64,000 bases of DNA from Mycobacterium sp. D16Q14 (GCA_002013415.1 MAEX01000004.1:248001-312000), one strand, 5' to 3'; positions 27,821-37,108 are shown, counted from the stretch's first letter. Notes: generated by a model not told the origin, from the sequence alone. Translations and numbers: made by a program.

Positions 27821-28887
27821 GCCTGGGCGAGCAGTGGAGGCAGGGCAGGCCGCCGGTTCTCGGCGTGCACGTGGACTCGGCGGCTTGCTCGCGGCAGAGC
27901 ATCGAGACCATTCGTGCGGTGGCTCAGCATGCCGAACATGAGGCGCAGATCGGCGGCTACGTGGCGCAGGAGGCTGCGACACCGGTGCTCGACGCCGGGC
28001 GTGCCGCGGTGCGGAAGTTGACGGGCATGCCCGAGGCACAGGTGCACTTCACCACGGGCGCGGCTGATGCATTGCGCACGCTTCTGCAGTCGTGGCCGGT
28101 CGATGCCGGACGGGTTGTTGCCTGTCTGCCAGGAGAATTCGGTCCGAATCTGATGATCATGAACCACTTCGGATTTACTCCGGTGTGGCTGCCGGTTGAC
28201 GGGGATGGCCGGGCCGATCTTGACGGGATCGAGGCGTTTCTGCGCCGCGAGAAGGTGGACTTGGTGCATGTCACGGCCATCGGCAGCCACCGCGGTACGG
28301 TGCAGCCGGCCGTCGACGTGGTGACGTTGGCGCGTGCGGCCGGAGTGCCTGTCGTGGTCGATGCCGCCCAGGCGTTGGGACATATCGACTGCACCTATGG
28401 CGCGGACGCCATGTACGCACCGTCACGCAAGTGGTTGGCCGGGCCGCGCGGGGTGGGTGTGCTTGCCGTCAATCCAGCTCTTGCACATCTGATTCCGCAG
28501 TGGGGAGGCCATGTGGAGGCGCATGTCGCGGGCTGGGTGGGTCTGTCGGTCGCGGTGGGTCAGCATCTGGCGGCGGGTTCTACGGAGGTTCAGGCCGCCT
28601 TGGCCGAACGCGGACGCTCGGCACGAAAGATCCTGGGGGATCTTACGGATTGGCGGGTTGTGGAATCAGTGGACGAGCCCAGTGCCATCACCACACTGGA
28701 GCCCGTCGGGGACATCGACGTCGTGGCCGTGCGGGCGCGCCTCATCGCGGAACACTCGATCGTGACGACCGCTGCCGAGACCGTGCGCGCGCCGTTCGAG
28801 ATGACCAAGCCCGTGCTGCGGATCAGCGCGCATATCGACGGCACCGACGAGGAGCTGGGGCAGTTGGCCGAAGCCCTACGGACGTAA
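27817..28887 (+). CDS. egtE: PLP-dependent C-S lyase EgtE
   Basis: Cleaves the hercynylcysteine sulfoxide to ergothioneine. This 356-residue fold-type I (class V aminotransferase) protein has the PLP Asp182 in [13 protein letters not shown] and Schiff-base Lys205 in [15 protein letters not shown]. The N-terminal [11 protein letters not shown] and [13 protein letters not shown] form the cofactor pocket. The GTG start overlaps the egtD stop (GTGA). Last gene of the operon; no obvious terminator hairpin was seen in the 140 bp that follow. Confidence 0.94.
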   Translation: MSLGEQWRQGRPPVLGVHVDSAACSRQSIETIRAVAQHAEHEAQIGGYVAQEAATPVLDAGRAAVRKLTGMPEAQVHFTTGAADALRTLLQSWPVDAGRVVACLPGEFGPNLMIMNHFGFTPVWLPVDGDGRADLDGIEAFLRREKVDLVHVTAIGSHRGTVQPAVDVVTLARAAGVPVVVDAAQALGHIDCTYGADAMYAPSRKWLAGPRGVGVLAVNPALAHLIPQWGGHVEAHVAGWVGLSVAVGQHLAAGSTEVQAALAERGRSARKILGDLTDWRVVESVDEPSAITTLEPVGDIDVVAVRARLIAEHSIVTTAAETVRAPFEMTKPVLRISAHIDGTDEELGQLAEALRT

Positions 28888-28978
28888 CCGGTCCGAGGTT
28901 GTCATACGGCAGCTGGATGTTATGAGTTGAGCACAGGTATGTATTGGAGCCGACTCTCGCAACTAGACGTAACGGGCG

Positions 28979-28984
28979 TATACT
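28979..28984 (+). promoter_or_regulatory. Probable -10 element for the secreted tandem pair
   Basis: TATACT lies in an A/T-richer patch (GTATACTTGAAAATTG) 44 bases before the GTG start of the next gene, after the egt operon. It matches the mycobacterial SigA -10 (TANNNT). No good -35 is seen. Confidence 0.45.
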
Positions 28985-29027
28985 TGAAAATTGAGTGTTA
29001 CAGCAACATGTAAATCTGGGGGTTGAT

Positions 29028-29570
29028 GTGCTAAAAGAGCTTGTGGCCGCAGCTGGTGTAATTGCTGCTGGGGGATTGCTGGGGATGTCGGTCGTGGCCA
29101 ATGCCGAGCCGCCCAAGAGCCCATATCCGGATACCAGTCGATACGCCAAGGTCGACTTCGAGAGTTACCGTCTGTCGCCTGATGATGACGATTACTGGTT
29201 CAGCACACCTGCCGGATTGAACTGTGGGATCTGGGCAGACGGCAGTTTTGGGTGCACCGGCGCGATACCGGGTGCTCCGGCAGGAGCCAATCAGATTGGC
29301 TGGTTCCAGGGGGACTGGCAGCCACACTTCGATGAAACGCAGCAGCCGAGATTCGTCAACCCCCAGGGGCGCGCGCAACGTGTCATTCCGCGCAATAGCT
29401 ACATCGTGGTGAGCCAGTCGAGTGCTGCGACGACGTGTGCGGTTACCGATTCCGACGGTGTCTACTGCTTCAAAACAGGCTTTGGGAAGGGTGGCGGTAG
29501 CGCCTACGGAGGCGCTCGATTCATCGTTAGCCCGTCGGTCACTCATATCGGCGAGGCACCCACCAGCTAG
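29028..29570 (+). CDS. Secreted protein of unknown family, tandem copy 1
   Basis: The 180-residue protein has an N-terminal hydrophobic signal (VAAAGVIAAGGLLGMSVVANA, then EPPKSPYPDTSRY). The mature part carries GLNCGIWADGSFGCTGAIPGAPAGANQIGW and a later Cys pair (TTCAVTDSDGVYCF), suggesting two disulphides in a small beta-rich domain. The family is frequent in mycobacteria; no function is known to me. The GTG start has a GGGGG stretch seven bases upstream; a frame 11 codons longer has no RBS. Followed after 29 bases by a paralogue. Confidence 0.75.
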   Translation: MLKELVAAAGVIAAGGLLGMSVVANAEPPKSPYPDTSRYAKVDFESYRLSPDDDDYWFSTPAGLNCGIWADGSFGCTGAIPGAPAGANQIGWFQGDWQPHFDETQQPRFVNPQGRAQRVIPRNSYIVVSQSSAATTCAVTDSDGVYCFKTGFGKGGGSAYGGARFIVSPSVTHIGEAPTS

Positions 29571-29599
29571 GTATGGCAAAGAGATTCGAGGAGGGGTGC

Positions 29600-30130
29600 A
29601 TGAGAAAATTGGTTGCAATACTTGGAGTTTCGGCTGTTGTTGCCGGGGTGGTCACCGCTGCCGCTGCATCCGCAGATCCGCAGGCGAATCCGTACCCGGA
29701 TGTCAGTCGCTACGCGAAGCTCGACTCGGAGGGCTTTCGACTCGGATCCGATAGCGACAATCTCTGGTTCAGCTCCCCGCGCGGGCTCAACTGCGGAATA
29801 TGGGCCGACGGCAGCTTCGGCTGCAACGGGCCGATTCCGGGCTCTCCGGCAGGCACCAACCAGATCGGATGGTTTCTCGGTGACGGTCAGCCGCATTTCG
29901 ATAACACCTCGACCGTCAGATTTGTGAACCCCTTTGGGCTGCATCAGCGACTGCTTCCCCGCAATAGATACATCGAGCTGGGGAAGACGGTCTGTGCCGT
30001 AAGTGACAACGACAGTGTCTATTGTGGGTGGACCCAATACCGATACGGGAGTTCGAGCGACGCTGGCCAGTTCATCATCGGCCCCGAAAGCAGCTTCCTA
30101 GGCGCACCGCCGTCGAAGGATGGCAGCTAG
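29600..30130 (+). CDS. Secreted protein of unknown family, tandem copy 2
   Basis: A paralogue of the preceding gene (176 residues). The signal peptide is RKLVAILGVSAVVAGVVTAAAASA. Shared blocks are NPYPDVSRYAKLDSEGF, then GLNCGIWADGSFGCNGPIPG, then AGTNQIGW, FVNPFGLHQRLLPRN, and the Cys pair TVCAVSDNDSVYCGW. The start is set by GAGGAGGGG five bases before the ATG. The stop overlaps the convergent ligase gene by four bases. A recent duplication is likely, since the region of highest identity is the disulphide core. Confidence 0.77.
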   Translation: MRKLVAILGVSAVVAGVVTAAAASADPQANPYPDVSRYAKLDSEGFRLGSDSDNLWFSSPRGLNCGIWADGSFGCNGPIPGSPAGTNQIGWFLGDGQPHFDNTSTVRFVNPFGLHQRLLPRNRYIELGKTVCAVSDNDSVYCGWTQYRYGSSSDAGQFIIGPESSFLGAPPSKDGS

Positions 30131-31611
30131 ATCATTTCCCAGGTGTGCACGGGCTCGTTGGAATGCATGTGCTCGCAATACATCCGGAGCATCTCGGAGA
30201 GCGCTGCCCGGCGGTTTGATCCGCGCTCCTGCAGTGCGCCGACGGTGTGTGTCTGCCAGGCCGCGCCGTTGATTCCTGATGTCGCACGCGCCTCGATGAC
30301 ACCGAGATAGCGTTCGCGCACTTCGGTGGCAACACCCCACCGTTGCAACCCCTCATGGGCCATGGGCAGCAGGTGCCGCAGTGTCAATTCATCGGCGGTG
30401 ATCTCACCGACACCGGGCCAGTACATCCGTGCCTCTACACCGCGCCGCGCACCTTCGAGGAAATTGTCATGGGCCGCAGCGAAAGTCACCTTGGTCCATA
30501 CCGGGCGGTCATCCTCGGACAGCGCTCGCAGCGCACCGTAGTAGAACGCGGCGTTGGCCATCACGTCGATGACCGTCGGCCCGGCCGGCAACACCCGATT
30601 CTCCACGCGCAGATGCGGGGTGCCGTTGACGACGTCGTAGATCGGCCGGTTCCAGCGATAGATGGTGCCGTTGTGCAACCGCAGTTCCTGAAGCCGTGGT
30701 GCCCTGCCGGCAGCGAGCTCGGCGACGGGGTCCTCGTCGGAGATCTCCGGCAGCAGCGACGGGAAGTAGAGGACGTTTTCTTCGAAGAGGTCGAAGAGGT
30801 CGAAGATCGAGGTGATCCAGCGCTCGCCGAACCACACCCTGGGGCGCACCCCCTGCACCTTGAGCTCCTGCGGGCGGGTGTCGGTGGACTGCGTGAAGAG
30901 CTCGATGCGCGTCTCCGCCCACAAGGACTTGCCGAAGAAGAACGGTGAGTTGGCGGCCAGCGCCAGCTGCGGACCCGCCAGCAGCTGGGCGGCATTCCAG
31001 TTGGCGGCGAAGTCATCGGGCGCCACCTGCAGATGCAGTTGCATGCTGGTGCACGCCGATTCCAGGGCGATCGAGGGCGACCTGACGCTGAGCCGTTCCG
31101 CGCCGGCAATGTCGATCTGCATGTCCTCACCGCGGGCGGTGAACACCGCATCGTTCAATGCCCGGTACCGCGTGGACGGGCTCATCCACGCGCCGTCCAG
31201 ATGTTCGGGCATCACGGTCGGCAGGATGCCGATCATCAGGATGTGCGCGCCGCGCTCGCCGGCGCGCTGCTCGGCGGCATTCAGACTGGCCCGCACATCG
31301 CCTTCGAGTTCCAGGGCGGCGGACCCCGACAGCGCGCGGGGCGGCACATTCAACTCGATGTTGTAGGCGCCCAGTTCTGTCTGAAAGGCTGGATCGGCGA
31401 TCGAGGCGAGGACTTCGGTGTTCATCATCGTCGGCTGATAGTTGCCGTCGACCAGGTTGAATTCGATCTCCATGCCGGTCAGTGGTCGTTCGAAGTCGAA
31501 TCTGGACTCCGACAGCATGGTCTCGAACACGTCCAGGCAGTTCTGCACCTTGGTGCGATAGGCCCGGCGGTGCTCACCGGTGAACTGGGTGCGCGCAACC
31601 TCGTCGCCCAT
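30127..31611 (-). CDS. Glutamate-cysteine ligase-like (GCS2 superfamily) protein
   Basis: The 494-residue protein has the GCS2/YbdK-type fold: PLTGMEIEFNLVDGNYQP (metal/ATP Glu), YNIELNVPPRAL, SACTSMQLHLQVAPDDFAANWNAAQLL, LALAANSPFFFGKSLWAETRIELF, and RVENRVLPAGPTVIDVMANAAFYYGAL. It is distinct from EgtA and longer. Known relatives ligate an amino group to the gamma-carboxyl of glutamate or act as unknown carboxylate-amine ligases. Its place right after the ergothioneine operon suggests thiol or peptide metabolism, but the substrate is not shown. It is convergent with the secreted pair. Confidence 0.85.
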   Translation of the reverse strand: MGDEVARTQFTGEHRRAYRTKVQNCLDVFETMLSESRFDFERPLTGMEIEFNLVDGNYQPTMMNTEVLASIADPAFQTELGAYNIELNVPPRALSGSAALELEGDVRASLNAAEQRAGERGAHILMIGILPTVMPEHLDGAWMSPSTRYRALNDAVFTARGEDMQIDIAGAERLSVRSPSIALESACTSMQLHLQVAPDDFAANWNAAQLLAGPQLALAANSPFFFGKSLWAETRIELFTQSTDTRPQELKVQGVRPRVWFGERWITSIFDLFDLFEENVLYFPSLLPEISDEDPVAELAAGRAPRLQELRLHNGTIYRWNRPIYDVVNGTPHLRVENRVLPAGPTVIDVMANAAFYYGALRALSEDDRPVWTKVTFAAAHDNFLEGARRGVEARMYWPGVGEITADELTLRHLLPMAHEGLQRWGVATEVRERYLGVIEARATSGINGAAWQTHTVGALQERGSNRRAALSEMLRMYCEHMHSNEPVHTWEMI

Positions 31612-31806
31612 GGGTCGTATTGTTCCTCACCCAGGGTCTTGGACCTGGCGATTTGCCCGCACGCGGCCCGGGGCGATTCGGCGAAAAAAGGTGGAAAAAC
31701 ATGGAACCGAATCAGCGCTAGGCCCGTCGTATCTGATCAGAGGCACAATCTGGCGACGAACCGCGCCGTTCCGTGCGCGCAGGCCCGGTTCCTTGGGGAG
31801 GTAACT

Positions 31807-32106
31807 ATGAGCGACATCATGAAGGCCAACGGTGCCGAGATGTCACGGTTGGCGAGTCGCGTGGCAGGGCGTGCGAAGGATGCGTTTCCCGACGTTGATT
31901 TCGAGGCGGCGGCAAACTCGGTCGCCGGCACCGAGTTCGCGGAGGTGCTGCGCGCGGTCAGCGCGGCACTCAAGCGCGCCGGGGGCGGTGCCTCCGAACG
32001 CATCGAGAGCATCTCGAACTTTGTGCAGAACAGCTCGGGGGCGTTGACCGGCCAGGACGCCGTCAACCGCCGCCAGGTGTCCAGGGTTGCGGAGGTCAAC
32101 CTGTGA
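31807..32106 (+). CDS. EspC-like/WXG100-type small helical protein
   Basis: The 99-residue, helical, Ala-rich protein has no signal peptide: MKANGAEMSRLASRVAGRA, FEAAANSVAGTEFAEVLRAVSAALKRAGG, and ERIESISNFVQNSSGALTGQDAVNR. Size, composition, and the pairing with a larger WXG-bearing protein resemble EspC/ESX-type type VII secretion partners. The classical Tyr-x-x-x-Asp export motif is not visible at the C-terminus. The ATG follows AGGTAACT; a long frame upstream is antisense to the ligase gene. The stop overlaps the next start (GTGA), indicating stoichiometric co-translation. Confidence 0.7.
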   Translation: MSDIMKANGAEMSRLASRVAGRAKDAFPDVDFEAAANSVAGTEFAEVLRAVSAALKRAGGGASERIESISNFVQNSSGALTGQDAVNRRQVSRVAEVNL

Positions 32107-33257
32107 GGCCGACGATTTCACAGCTGCGGGGGTGGAATGTCGCCAACCTCGACGCCGCCGCCAAGGCCATTGAGGACGCCAGCAAGAACCTGGACCTGTC
32201 CATCGACGGGGTGGTCCGCGATCTGGACTCGGCCGAGTCGTTCTGGAAGGGCAAGTCCTTCAAGTCCGCGTACGACCAGGCATCGAGCGAGCAGTCTTCG
32301 ACCAACCGGCTTTCCTATGCCATCGGCAATGTCGCCGAGGCGGTCCGCGGCGGACACTCGGCACTCACCGCGGCGCGGGACAAGGTGATGGCGCTGGTGG
32401 ACGAGGCCAACGCGAAGGGCCTGCAGGTTGCCGATGACGGCACCGTCACGGCTCCCGAAGGCAATAGGGATCTACAGGCGGAGGCCCGGCGGCTGACCGA
32501 CGCGATTCGCCAGGCGCTGAAGTCCTTGGAAGAGGCCGATCGCGCCTCGTCGAACGATCTGCGTAAGGCATCGGAGACGGTGGACGCCGAGCACAATACG
32601 GCCAGCACCCAGCCCGCAGCCTTCATGCCGACCAGCAGTGGCGGTGCGGCAAGTGGCTCGATGAGGGCCGGCAGTGGTGGATTCGGGGGCGGCAGCGGAG
32701 GTGGCGGTTTCGGGGGCGGCAGTGGTGGGGGCCACGGCGGTGGCAGTGGTGGCGGCGGGGGCCACAGTGTGCCCGACGGGAGCTACTCCAACACCGGTGC
32801 TCCGTCACTGCGCCCCTCGGGTCCGTCGGTTTTCATGAATCTCGACGCCGGTCAGATGGAAGTCGCCCGCAAGATCATTGAAGAAGGTCTGCGTCGTGGG
32901 CTTTCGCCCGAGGCGATTCAGATTGCCTTGGCGACCGCACTCACCGAGTCCGGCCTGCGCAGCCTTGCCAACTCCTCGGTGCCCGACTCGATGATGCTGG
33001 CCAATGACGGTGTGGGACATGACCACGACTCGGTAGGGCCATTCCAGCAGCGGCAAAGCTGGGGTGCGACAGCCGATTTGATGGATCCATCGAGGTCGGC
33101 GGGCAAGTTCTACGACCAGTTGGTGAAGGTGTCGGGCTGGCAGGATATGAGCGTTGCTCAAGCCGCACAGGCGGTTCAGCGCTCGGCCTTCCCCGACGCA
33201 TACGCGAAGTACGAGGCGCAAGCCGCGCAGATTTTTCACCAGGTCAGCGGCCGATAG
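32103..33257 (+). CDS. WXG-type protein with Gly-rich linker and lysozyme-like domain
   Basis: The 384-residue protein has three parts. Residues 1-165 are helical with W48-K-G50 between helices, as in WXG100 folds. Residues 179-222 are almost pure Gly/Ser/His linker (GGGSGGG units). Residues 245-384 resemble actinobacterial lysozyme-like transglycosylase domains: EEGLRRGLSPEAIQIALATALTESGL (Glu282 as candidate acid), DSVGPFQQRQSWG, RSAGKFYDQLVKVSGW, and AAQAVQRSAFPDAYAKYEAQA. No Sec signal is present, so export by type VII secretion with the upstream partner is inferred. It could be a cell-wall hydrolase or an antibacterial effector. No immunity-type gene is seen beside it. Confidence 0.75.
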   Translation: MRPTISQLRGWNVANLDAAAKAIEDASKNLDLSIDGVVRDLDSAESFWKGKSFKSAYDQASSEQSSTNRLSYAIGNVAEAVRGGHSALTAARDKVMALVDEANAKGLQVADDGTVTAPEGNRDLQAEARRLTDAIRQALKSLEEADRASSNDLRKASETVDAEHNTASTQPAAFMPTSSGGAASGSMRAGSGGFGGGSGGGGFGGGSGGGHGGGSGGGGGHSVPDGSYSNTGAPSLRPSGPSVFMNLDAGQMEVARKIIEEGLRRGLSPEAIQIALATALTESGLRSLANSSVPDSMMLANDGVGHDHDSVGPFQQRQSWGATADLMDPSRSAGKFYDQLVKVSGWQDMSVAQAAQAVQRSAFPDAYAKYEAQAAQIFHQVSGR

Positions 33258-33295
33258 TCGCGCTTCGTATTGACTGACTGTGGTGCAATGTGGGC

Positions 33296-33925
33296 ATGCC
33301 CACGCCGCGACGCACCCAGGAGGAACGTTCGGCGGCGATGCGGTCCCGGTTGCTTGAGGCGACCATCGACTGCCTTGTCGAATTCGGGTACTCCGGCACC
33401 ACCACCTCGCGCATTGCGAGCCGCGCCGGCGCCACGCGCGGTGCGCTGATTCATCACTTCCAGTCCAAGTCGGAATTGATGGCCGAATCGGTGCGCCACC
33501 TCGCGTTCATGCGCACCCAGGCGGTGCTCGAAAAGCTGATGTCGATGGATCAGTCCGCCGACCCGGTCGAGCGGTATCTCGATATGCTCTGGCGGATTCA
33601 CCAGGGGCCGCTGTTCATCGCGATGGTGGAGCTACTCATCGCGGCGCGCACCGAGCCCGATCTGCGCGTGCACCTGGACCAGTTCGAAAAGATGGTGCTG
33701 CACAATCTGTCGGCGCTTCACGTGCTTGACGACGATGATCCGACCTCGCCCAAGGACCGTCGCGACTTCGGACTTCTCGCCATGGACATCATCCGCGGCG
33801 TCCTGGTCAGCAGCTTGACCGCCTCTCAGGAAACCCGCGATCGTCGCTGGTCCCGGGCCAAGCAGATGCTGGAGCTGCGACTTCGTGCACCGTTACCCGG
33901 TGCGCAGAAACAAACTGCATTGTAG
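33296..33925 (+). CDS. TetR-family transcriptional regulator
   Basis: The 209-residue protein has an N-terminal HTH typical of Tet[53 protein letters not shown]. The C-terminal ligand domain is [32 protein letters not shown] and [23 protein letters not shown] chosen; a GTG two codons earlier is possible. TTGACT 22 bases before the start codon is a candidate -35. It stands 180 bp before a beta-oxidation set and probably controls it, given the inverted repeat in front of the thiolase gene. Confidence 0.9.
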   Translation: MPTPRRTQEERSAAMRSRLLEATIDCLVEFGYSGTTTSRIASRAGATRGALIHHFQSKSELMAESVRHLAFMRTQAVLEKLMSMDQSADPVERYLDMLWRIHQGPLFIAMVELLIAARTEPDLRVHLDQFEKMVLHNLSALHVLDDDDPTSPKDRRDFGLLAMDIIRGVLVSSLTASQETRDRRWSRAKQMLELRLRAPLPGAQKQTAL

Positions 33926-34046
33926 GTAAATGTCCGGGGCATTCCGGGCAAGTGTGGTGCGCGTTCACCAAGCACTTCGTTCGATGGGGCCAGGCGTTCC
34001 CTGGGCCTGGCAATACATTCGTATCGGACCCTTACATTCAGGATAG

Positions 34047-34061
34047 AACGTATGTTACGTT
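34047..34061. promoter_or_regulatory. Inverted repeat upstream of thiolase
   Basis: AACGTA-TGT-TACGTT (6-bp perfect arms, 3-bp spacer) lies 43 bases before the thiolase start. The adjacent TetR gene makes it a candidate operator. It does not fit the KstR consensus spacing. Confidence 0.5.
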
Positions 34062-34104
34062 GACGACGCCCCCATCGAAGTGCGCGCAAAAGGAGCTTGG
34101 AACG

Positions 34105-35322
34105 ATGCCCCCTAAGGCCCCCGAAAAGGTATTCGTCATCGGCGTCGGGATGACGAAATTCGAGAAACCCGGACGACGTGAGGGTTGGGATTACCCGGCC
34201 ATGGCCAAGGAGTCCGGCACCAATGCGCTGACGGACGCCGGTATTGACTACGGCAAGGTGGAAGCCGCCTATGTCGGGTACTGCGCCGGTGAGTCCACCT
34301 CCGGCCAGCGCGCGCTCTACGAGCTTGGCATGACCGGCATTCCGGTCACCAACGTCAACAACAACTGTTCGACCGGATCGACCGCCTTGTTCAATGCGGC
34401 GCAGGCCATCCGCGGCGGGCTCGCCGATGTCACGCTGGCGCTGGGATTCGAGAAGATGCAGCCCGGTTCGTTGGGTGCGACCTTCACCGATCGTGAGCAG
34501 CCGATGCGGCGGCACATCGAAGCACTCGCCGGATTGTTCGATTTCGCCTTCCCGCCTGCACCCTGGATGTTCGGCGCCGCTGGTCGTGAGCACATGCAGA
34601 AGTACGGCACCACTGCCGAGCACTTCGCCAAGATCGGTTACAAGAACCACAAGCATTCGGTGAACAACCCTTATGCGCAGTTCCAAGAGGAATACACACT
34701 GCAGGACATCTTGGATGCCAAGGAGATCTACGCACCGCTGACCAAGCTGCAGTGCTCGCCGACCTCCGATGGATCGGGTGCGGCCATCCTGGCCTCCGAG
34801 CGGTTCGTCGAGGAGAACGGGCTCGGCGACCGTGCCGTGGAGATCGTCGGCCAGGCGATGACTACCGACACTCCGGGGACCCTGGAGTCCAAGTCGGCGA
34901 TCACGCTCGTCGGGTTTGACATGGCCAAGCTCGCGGCACAGAAAGTGTATGAGCAGGCCCAGATTTCGGCCGACGATGTGGACGTCATCGAACTGCACGA
35001 CTGCTTCTCGGTCAACGAGCTGATCACCTACGAGGCGCTGGGACTGTGCGCCGAGGGTGAGGGCGGAAAGCTGATCGACAACGGCGACACCACCTACGGT
35101 GGTCGCTGGGTGGTCAACCCGTCGGGTGGCCTGATCTCCAAGGGGCATCCACTCGGTGCCACCGGCCTGGCGCAGTGCGCCGAGCTTACCTGGCAGCTGC
35201 GCGGCGATGCCGACAAGCGTCAGGTGGCATCTGCATCGCAGAAGACCGGTGTCGCTCTGCAGCACAACCTCGGTCTCGGTGGCGCCTGCGTCATCACCGC
35301 CTACAAGCCCGCCAACCGTTGA
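34105..35322 (+). CDS. Thiolase-fold lipid-transfer protein (SCP-x thiolase type, Ltp1-like)
   Basis: The 405-residue thiolase-superfamily protein has [24 protein letters not shown], nucleophile Cys88 in [15 protein letters not shown], the [19 protein letters not shown] motif (SCP-x thiolases have HDCF where others have NEAF), and [15 protein letters not shown]. Such enzymes cleave 3-ketoacyl-CoA, including sterol side chains, or act as retro-aldolases. First gene of a set with a MaoC hydratase and an SDR, so together they give hydration, oxidation and thiolysis. The start follows AAGGAG; the frame upstream of it is non-coding. Confidence 0.9.
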   Translation: MPPKAPEKVFVIGVGMTKFEKPGRREGWDYPAMAKESGTNALTDAGIDYGKVEAAYVGYCAGESTSGQRALYELGMTGIPVTNVNNNCSTGSTALFNAAQAIRGGLADVTLALGFEKMQPGSLGATFTDREQPMRRHIEALAGLFDFAFPPAPWMFGAAGREHMQKYGTTAEHFAKIGYKNHKHSVNNPYAQFQEEYTLQDILDAKEIYAPLTKLQCSPTSDGSGAAILASERFVEENGLGDRAVEIVGQAMTTDTPGTLESKSAITLVGFDMAKLAAQKVYEQAQISADDVDVIELHDCFSVNELITYEALGLCAEGEGGKLIDNGDTTYGGRWVVNPSGGLISKGHPLGATGLAQCAELTWQLRGDADKRQVASASQKTGVALQHNLGLGGACVITAYKPANR

Positions 35323-35337
35323 AGGGGTTGGCGGGCA

Positions 35338-36189
35338 ATGGCTGACAGCAAGTATCCGTTTAACAACGATGGCCTTGATCAGTGGGGCGCCGAGGAGACC
35401 ATTGAGGTCGACAAGGACCGCCTGATCTCTTACGCCGAGGCCACTAATGACCCGATCGAGGAGCATCGGAAGGGAGAGGTGGCGCCGCCGGTTTTCGCGG
35501 TGGTGCCCATCTTCCAGTCGCTGGTCGGAACAACGATGAGTGTGGTTCCCTACCAGCTGATTCCGCGCGTGGTGCACGGCGAGCAGTTCTTCAGGTTCCA
35601 CCGGCCCATCAAGCCCGGTGACACGCTGGTCGCCAAGTCGAAGATGACCGGCTATGAGGGCATGGAGAACGGCACTCGCGGCACGGTGTATGCCGAAACA
35701 CGTGATGTCTCGGGCGATCTGGTCAACGAGCAGTACGTGACGTTCTTCTTCCGCAAGTACGACGTGGGTGAGACGCGCGGCGTTCTCGGCCCGAACGTTG
35801 TGCTGGATGAGGCGATCAAGGCCAGTGGGCCGGCTGCCTCCCTGGTGCAGCATGTCGATGACGACCAGACGTTCCGGTACAGCCCGGCATCGGGTGATCC
35901 GATGCCGATCCACCTGGACAACGACGCCGCGGTGGCGGCCGGACTACCCGGCATCATCGCGCATGGGTTGTGCACCATGGCATTTACGTCATGGGCTGCT
36001 TTGACCGAGCTTGCCGACTCGCGCACCGAGCGTCTCAAGGAGCTGGCGGTGCGGTTCGCCAAGCCGGTGCTGCCCGGACAGGACATCACCACCAGCTTCT
36101 GGAAGAACGGTGCCGCCGGCACCTTTTCGTACGAAACCAACGTCGGCGACGACCTCGTCATCAAAAACGGCCACGCCGTTATCGGCTAA
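35338..36189 (+). CDS. MaoC-type (R)-2-enoyl-CoA hydratase
   Basis: The 283-residue double-hotdog hydratase has N-terminal DRLISYAEATNDP, and a C-terminal hydratase-2 motif YSPASGDPMPIHLDNDAAVAAGLPG with Asp187 and His192 as catalytic dyad, then GLCTMAFTSWA. It hydrates trans-2-enoyl-CoA to (R)-3-hydroxyacyl-CoA. Located 15 bases after the thiolase gene and 27 bases before the SDR gene, in one operon. Length matches mycobacterial HtdY/Rv3538-type enzymes. Chain-length or sterol specificity cannot be read from sequence. Confidence 0.9.
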   Translation: MADSKYPFNNDGLDQWGAEETIEVDKDRLISYAEATNDPIEEHRKGEVAPPVFAVVPIFQSLVGTTMSVVPYQLIPRVVHGEQFFRFHRPIKPGDTLVAKSKMTGYEGMENGTRGTVYAETRDVSGDLVNEQYVTFFFRKYDVGETRGVLGPNVVLDEAIKASGPAASLVQHVDDDQTFRYSPASGDPMPIHLDNDAAVAAGLPGIIAHGLCTMAFTSWAALTELADSRTERLKELAVRFAKPVLPGQDITTSFWKNGAAGTFSYETNVGDDLVIKNGHAVIG

Positions 36190-36216
36190 GTCATCGCAGA
36201 ACGAGAGGGAATCAAC

Positions 36217-37095
36217 ATGGGACAACTTGACGGACGGGTGGCGGTCATCACCGGTGCCGGACGTGGCATCGGCCGCGAGCACGCGCTGCTCTTCGCCAGG
36301 GAAGGCGCATCGGTGGTCGTCAACGACCTCGGTGGCGCCAACGACGGCTCCGGGTCGGATGCCGGGCCCGCACAGGAAGTGGTCGACGAGATCGTTGCGG
36401 CCGGCGGCAAAGCCGTGGCGAACACCGACAACATCTCCACCTGGGCCGGTGCCTCGAATCTGGTGAATCAGGCCGTCGAAACCTTCGGACAGCTGGACGC
36501 CGTCGTGAACAACGCGGGCATTCTGCGGGACGGCTTCGTCGCCGGCCTGGAGGAGGACCAGTGGGATTCGGTCATCCAGGTGCACCTCAAGGGGCATTTC
36601 GCGGTGTTGCGTCACGCAGCCGAGTACTGGAAGGCACAGTCCAAAGCCGGGGCCGATGTCAAGGCAACTGTGGTGAACACCGCATCGGATTCCGGTGTGA
36701 CACTGCCGAACCCGGGCCAGGGCAACTACGGTGCGGCCAAGGCCGGTATCGCCGCGCTGTCGTGCGTCGCGGCTGCCGAGCTCGAGCGGTACGGCGTCAA
36801 GGTGAACGCGATCGCGCCGGTGGCGCGCACACGCCTGACGCTGGCAACCCCGGGCATGGGCGCGATCTTCGCGGCCCCGGTGGACGAGGGACAGTTCGAC
36901 ATGTTCAGCCCCGCCAACATTTCTCCGCTGGTGGCGTACCTGAGCACCGAGAAGAACCCGTGGACCGGCCAGGTGTTCAAGGTGACCGGTGGATCGATTC
37001 AGCGGCTCAAGGGTTGGTCGGTGACCGATACTGCCGAGACCGATGGACCGTGGAGCATCGACCTGGTGCGCGAGCAGGTCGAGCCCTGGAAGTAG
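36217..37095 (+). CDS. SDR, (R)-3-hydroxyacyl-CoA dehydrogenase-like
   Basis: The 292-residue short-chain dehydrogenase has VITGAGRGIGREHALLFAREG, VVVNDLGG (Asp, NAD), VVNNAGILRD, NTASDSGVTLPNPGQGNYGAAKAG (Ser and YxxxK), and the extended C-terminus GGSIQRLKGWSVTDTAETDGPW. It resembles the N-terminal dehydrogenase module of multifunctional peroxisomal enzyme type 2, and so pairs naturally with the upstream MaoC hydratase, which is the second module of the same protein in eukaryotes. Last gene of the operon; a hairpin follows. Confidence 0.9.
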   Translation: MGQLDGRVAVITGAGRGIGREHALLFAREGASVVVNDLGGANDGSGSDAGPAQEVVDEIVAAGGKAVANTDNISTWAGASNLVNQAVETFGQLDAVVNNAGILRDGFVAGLEEDQWDSVIQVHLKGHFAVLRHAAEYWKAQSKAGADVKATVVNTASDSGVTLPNPGQGNYGAAKAGIAALSCVAAAELERYGVKVNAIAPVARTRLTLATPGMGAIFAAPVDEGQFDMFSPANISPLVAYLSTEKNPWTGQVFKVTGGSIQRLKGWSVTDTAETDGPWSIDLVREQVEPWK

Positions 37096-37108
37096 GAAGC
37101 TCCTCACG

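Noticed and set aside
34043..34062. KstR or KstR2 operator before the thiolase gene
   Set aside because: The inverted repeat has AAC and GTT at the wrong spacing for KstR (four bases between them where two are needed) and lacks the CAAG/CTTG core of KstR2.
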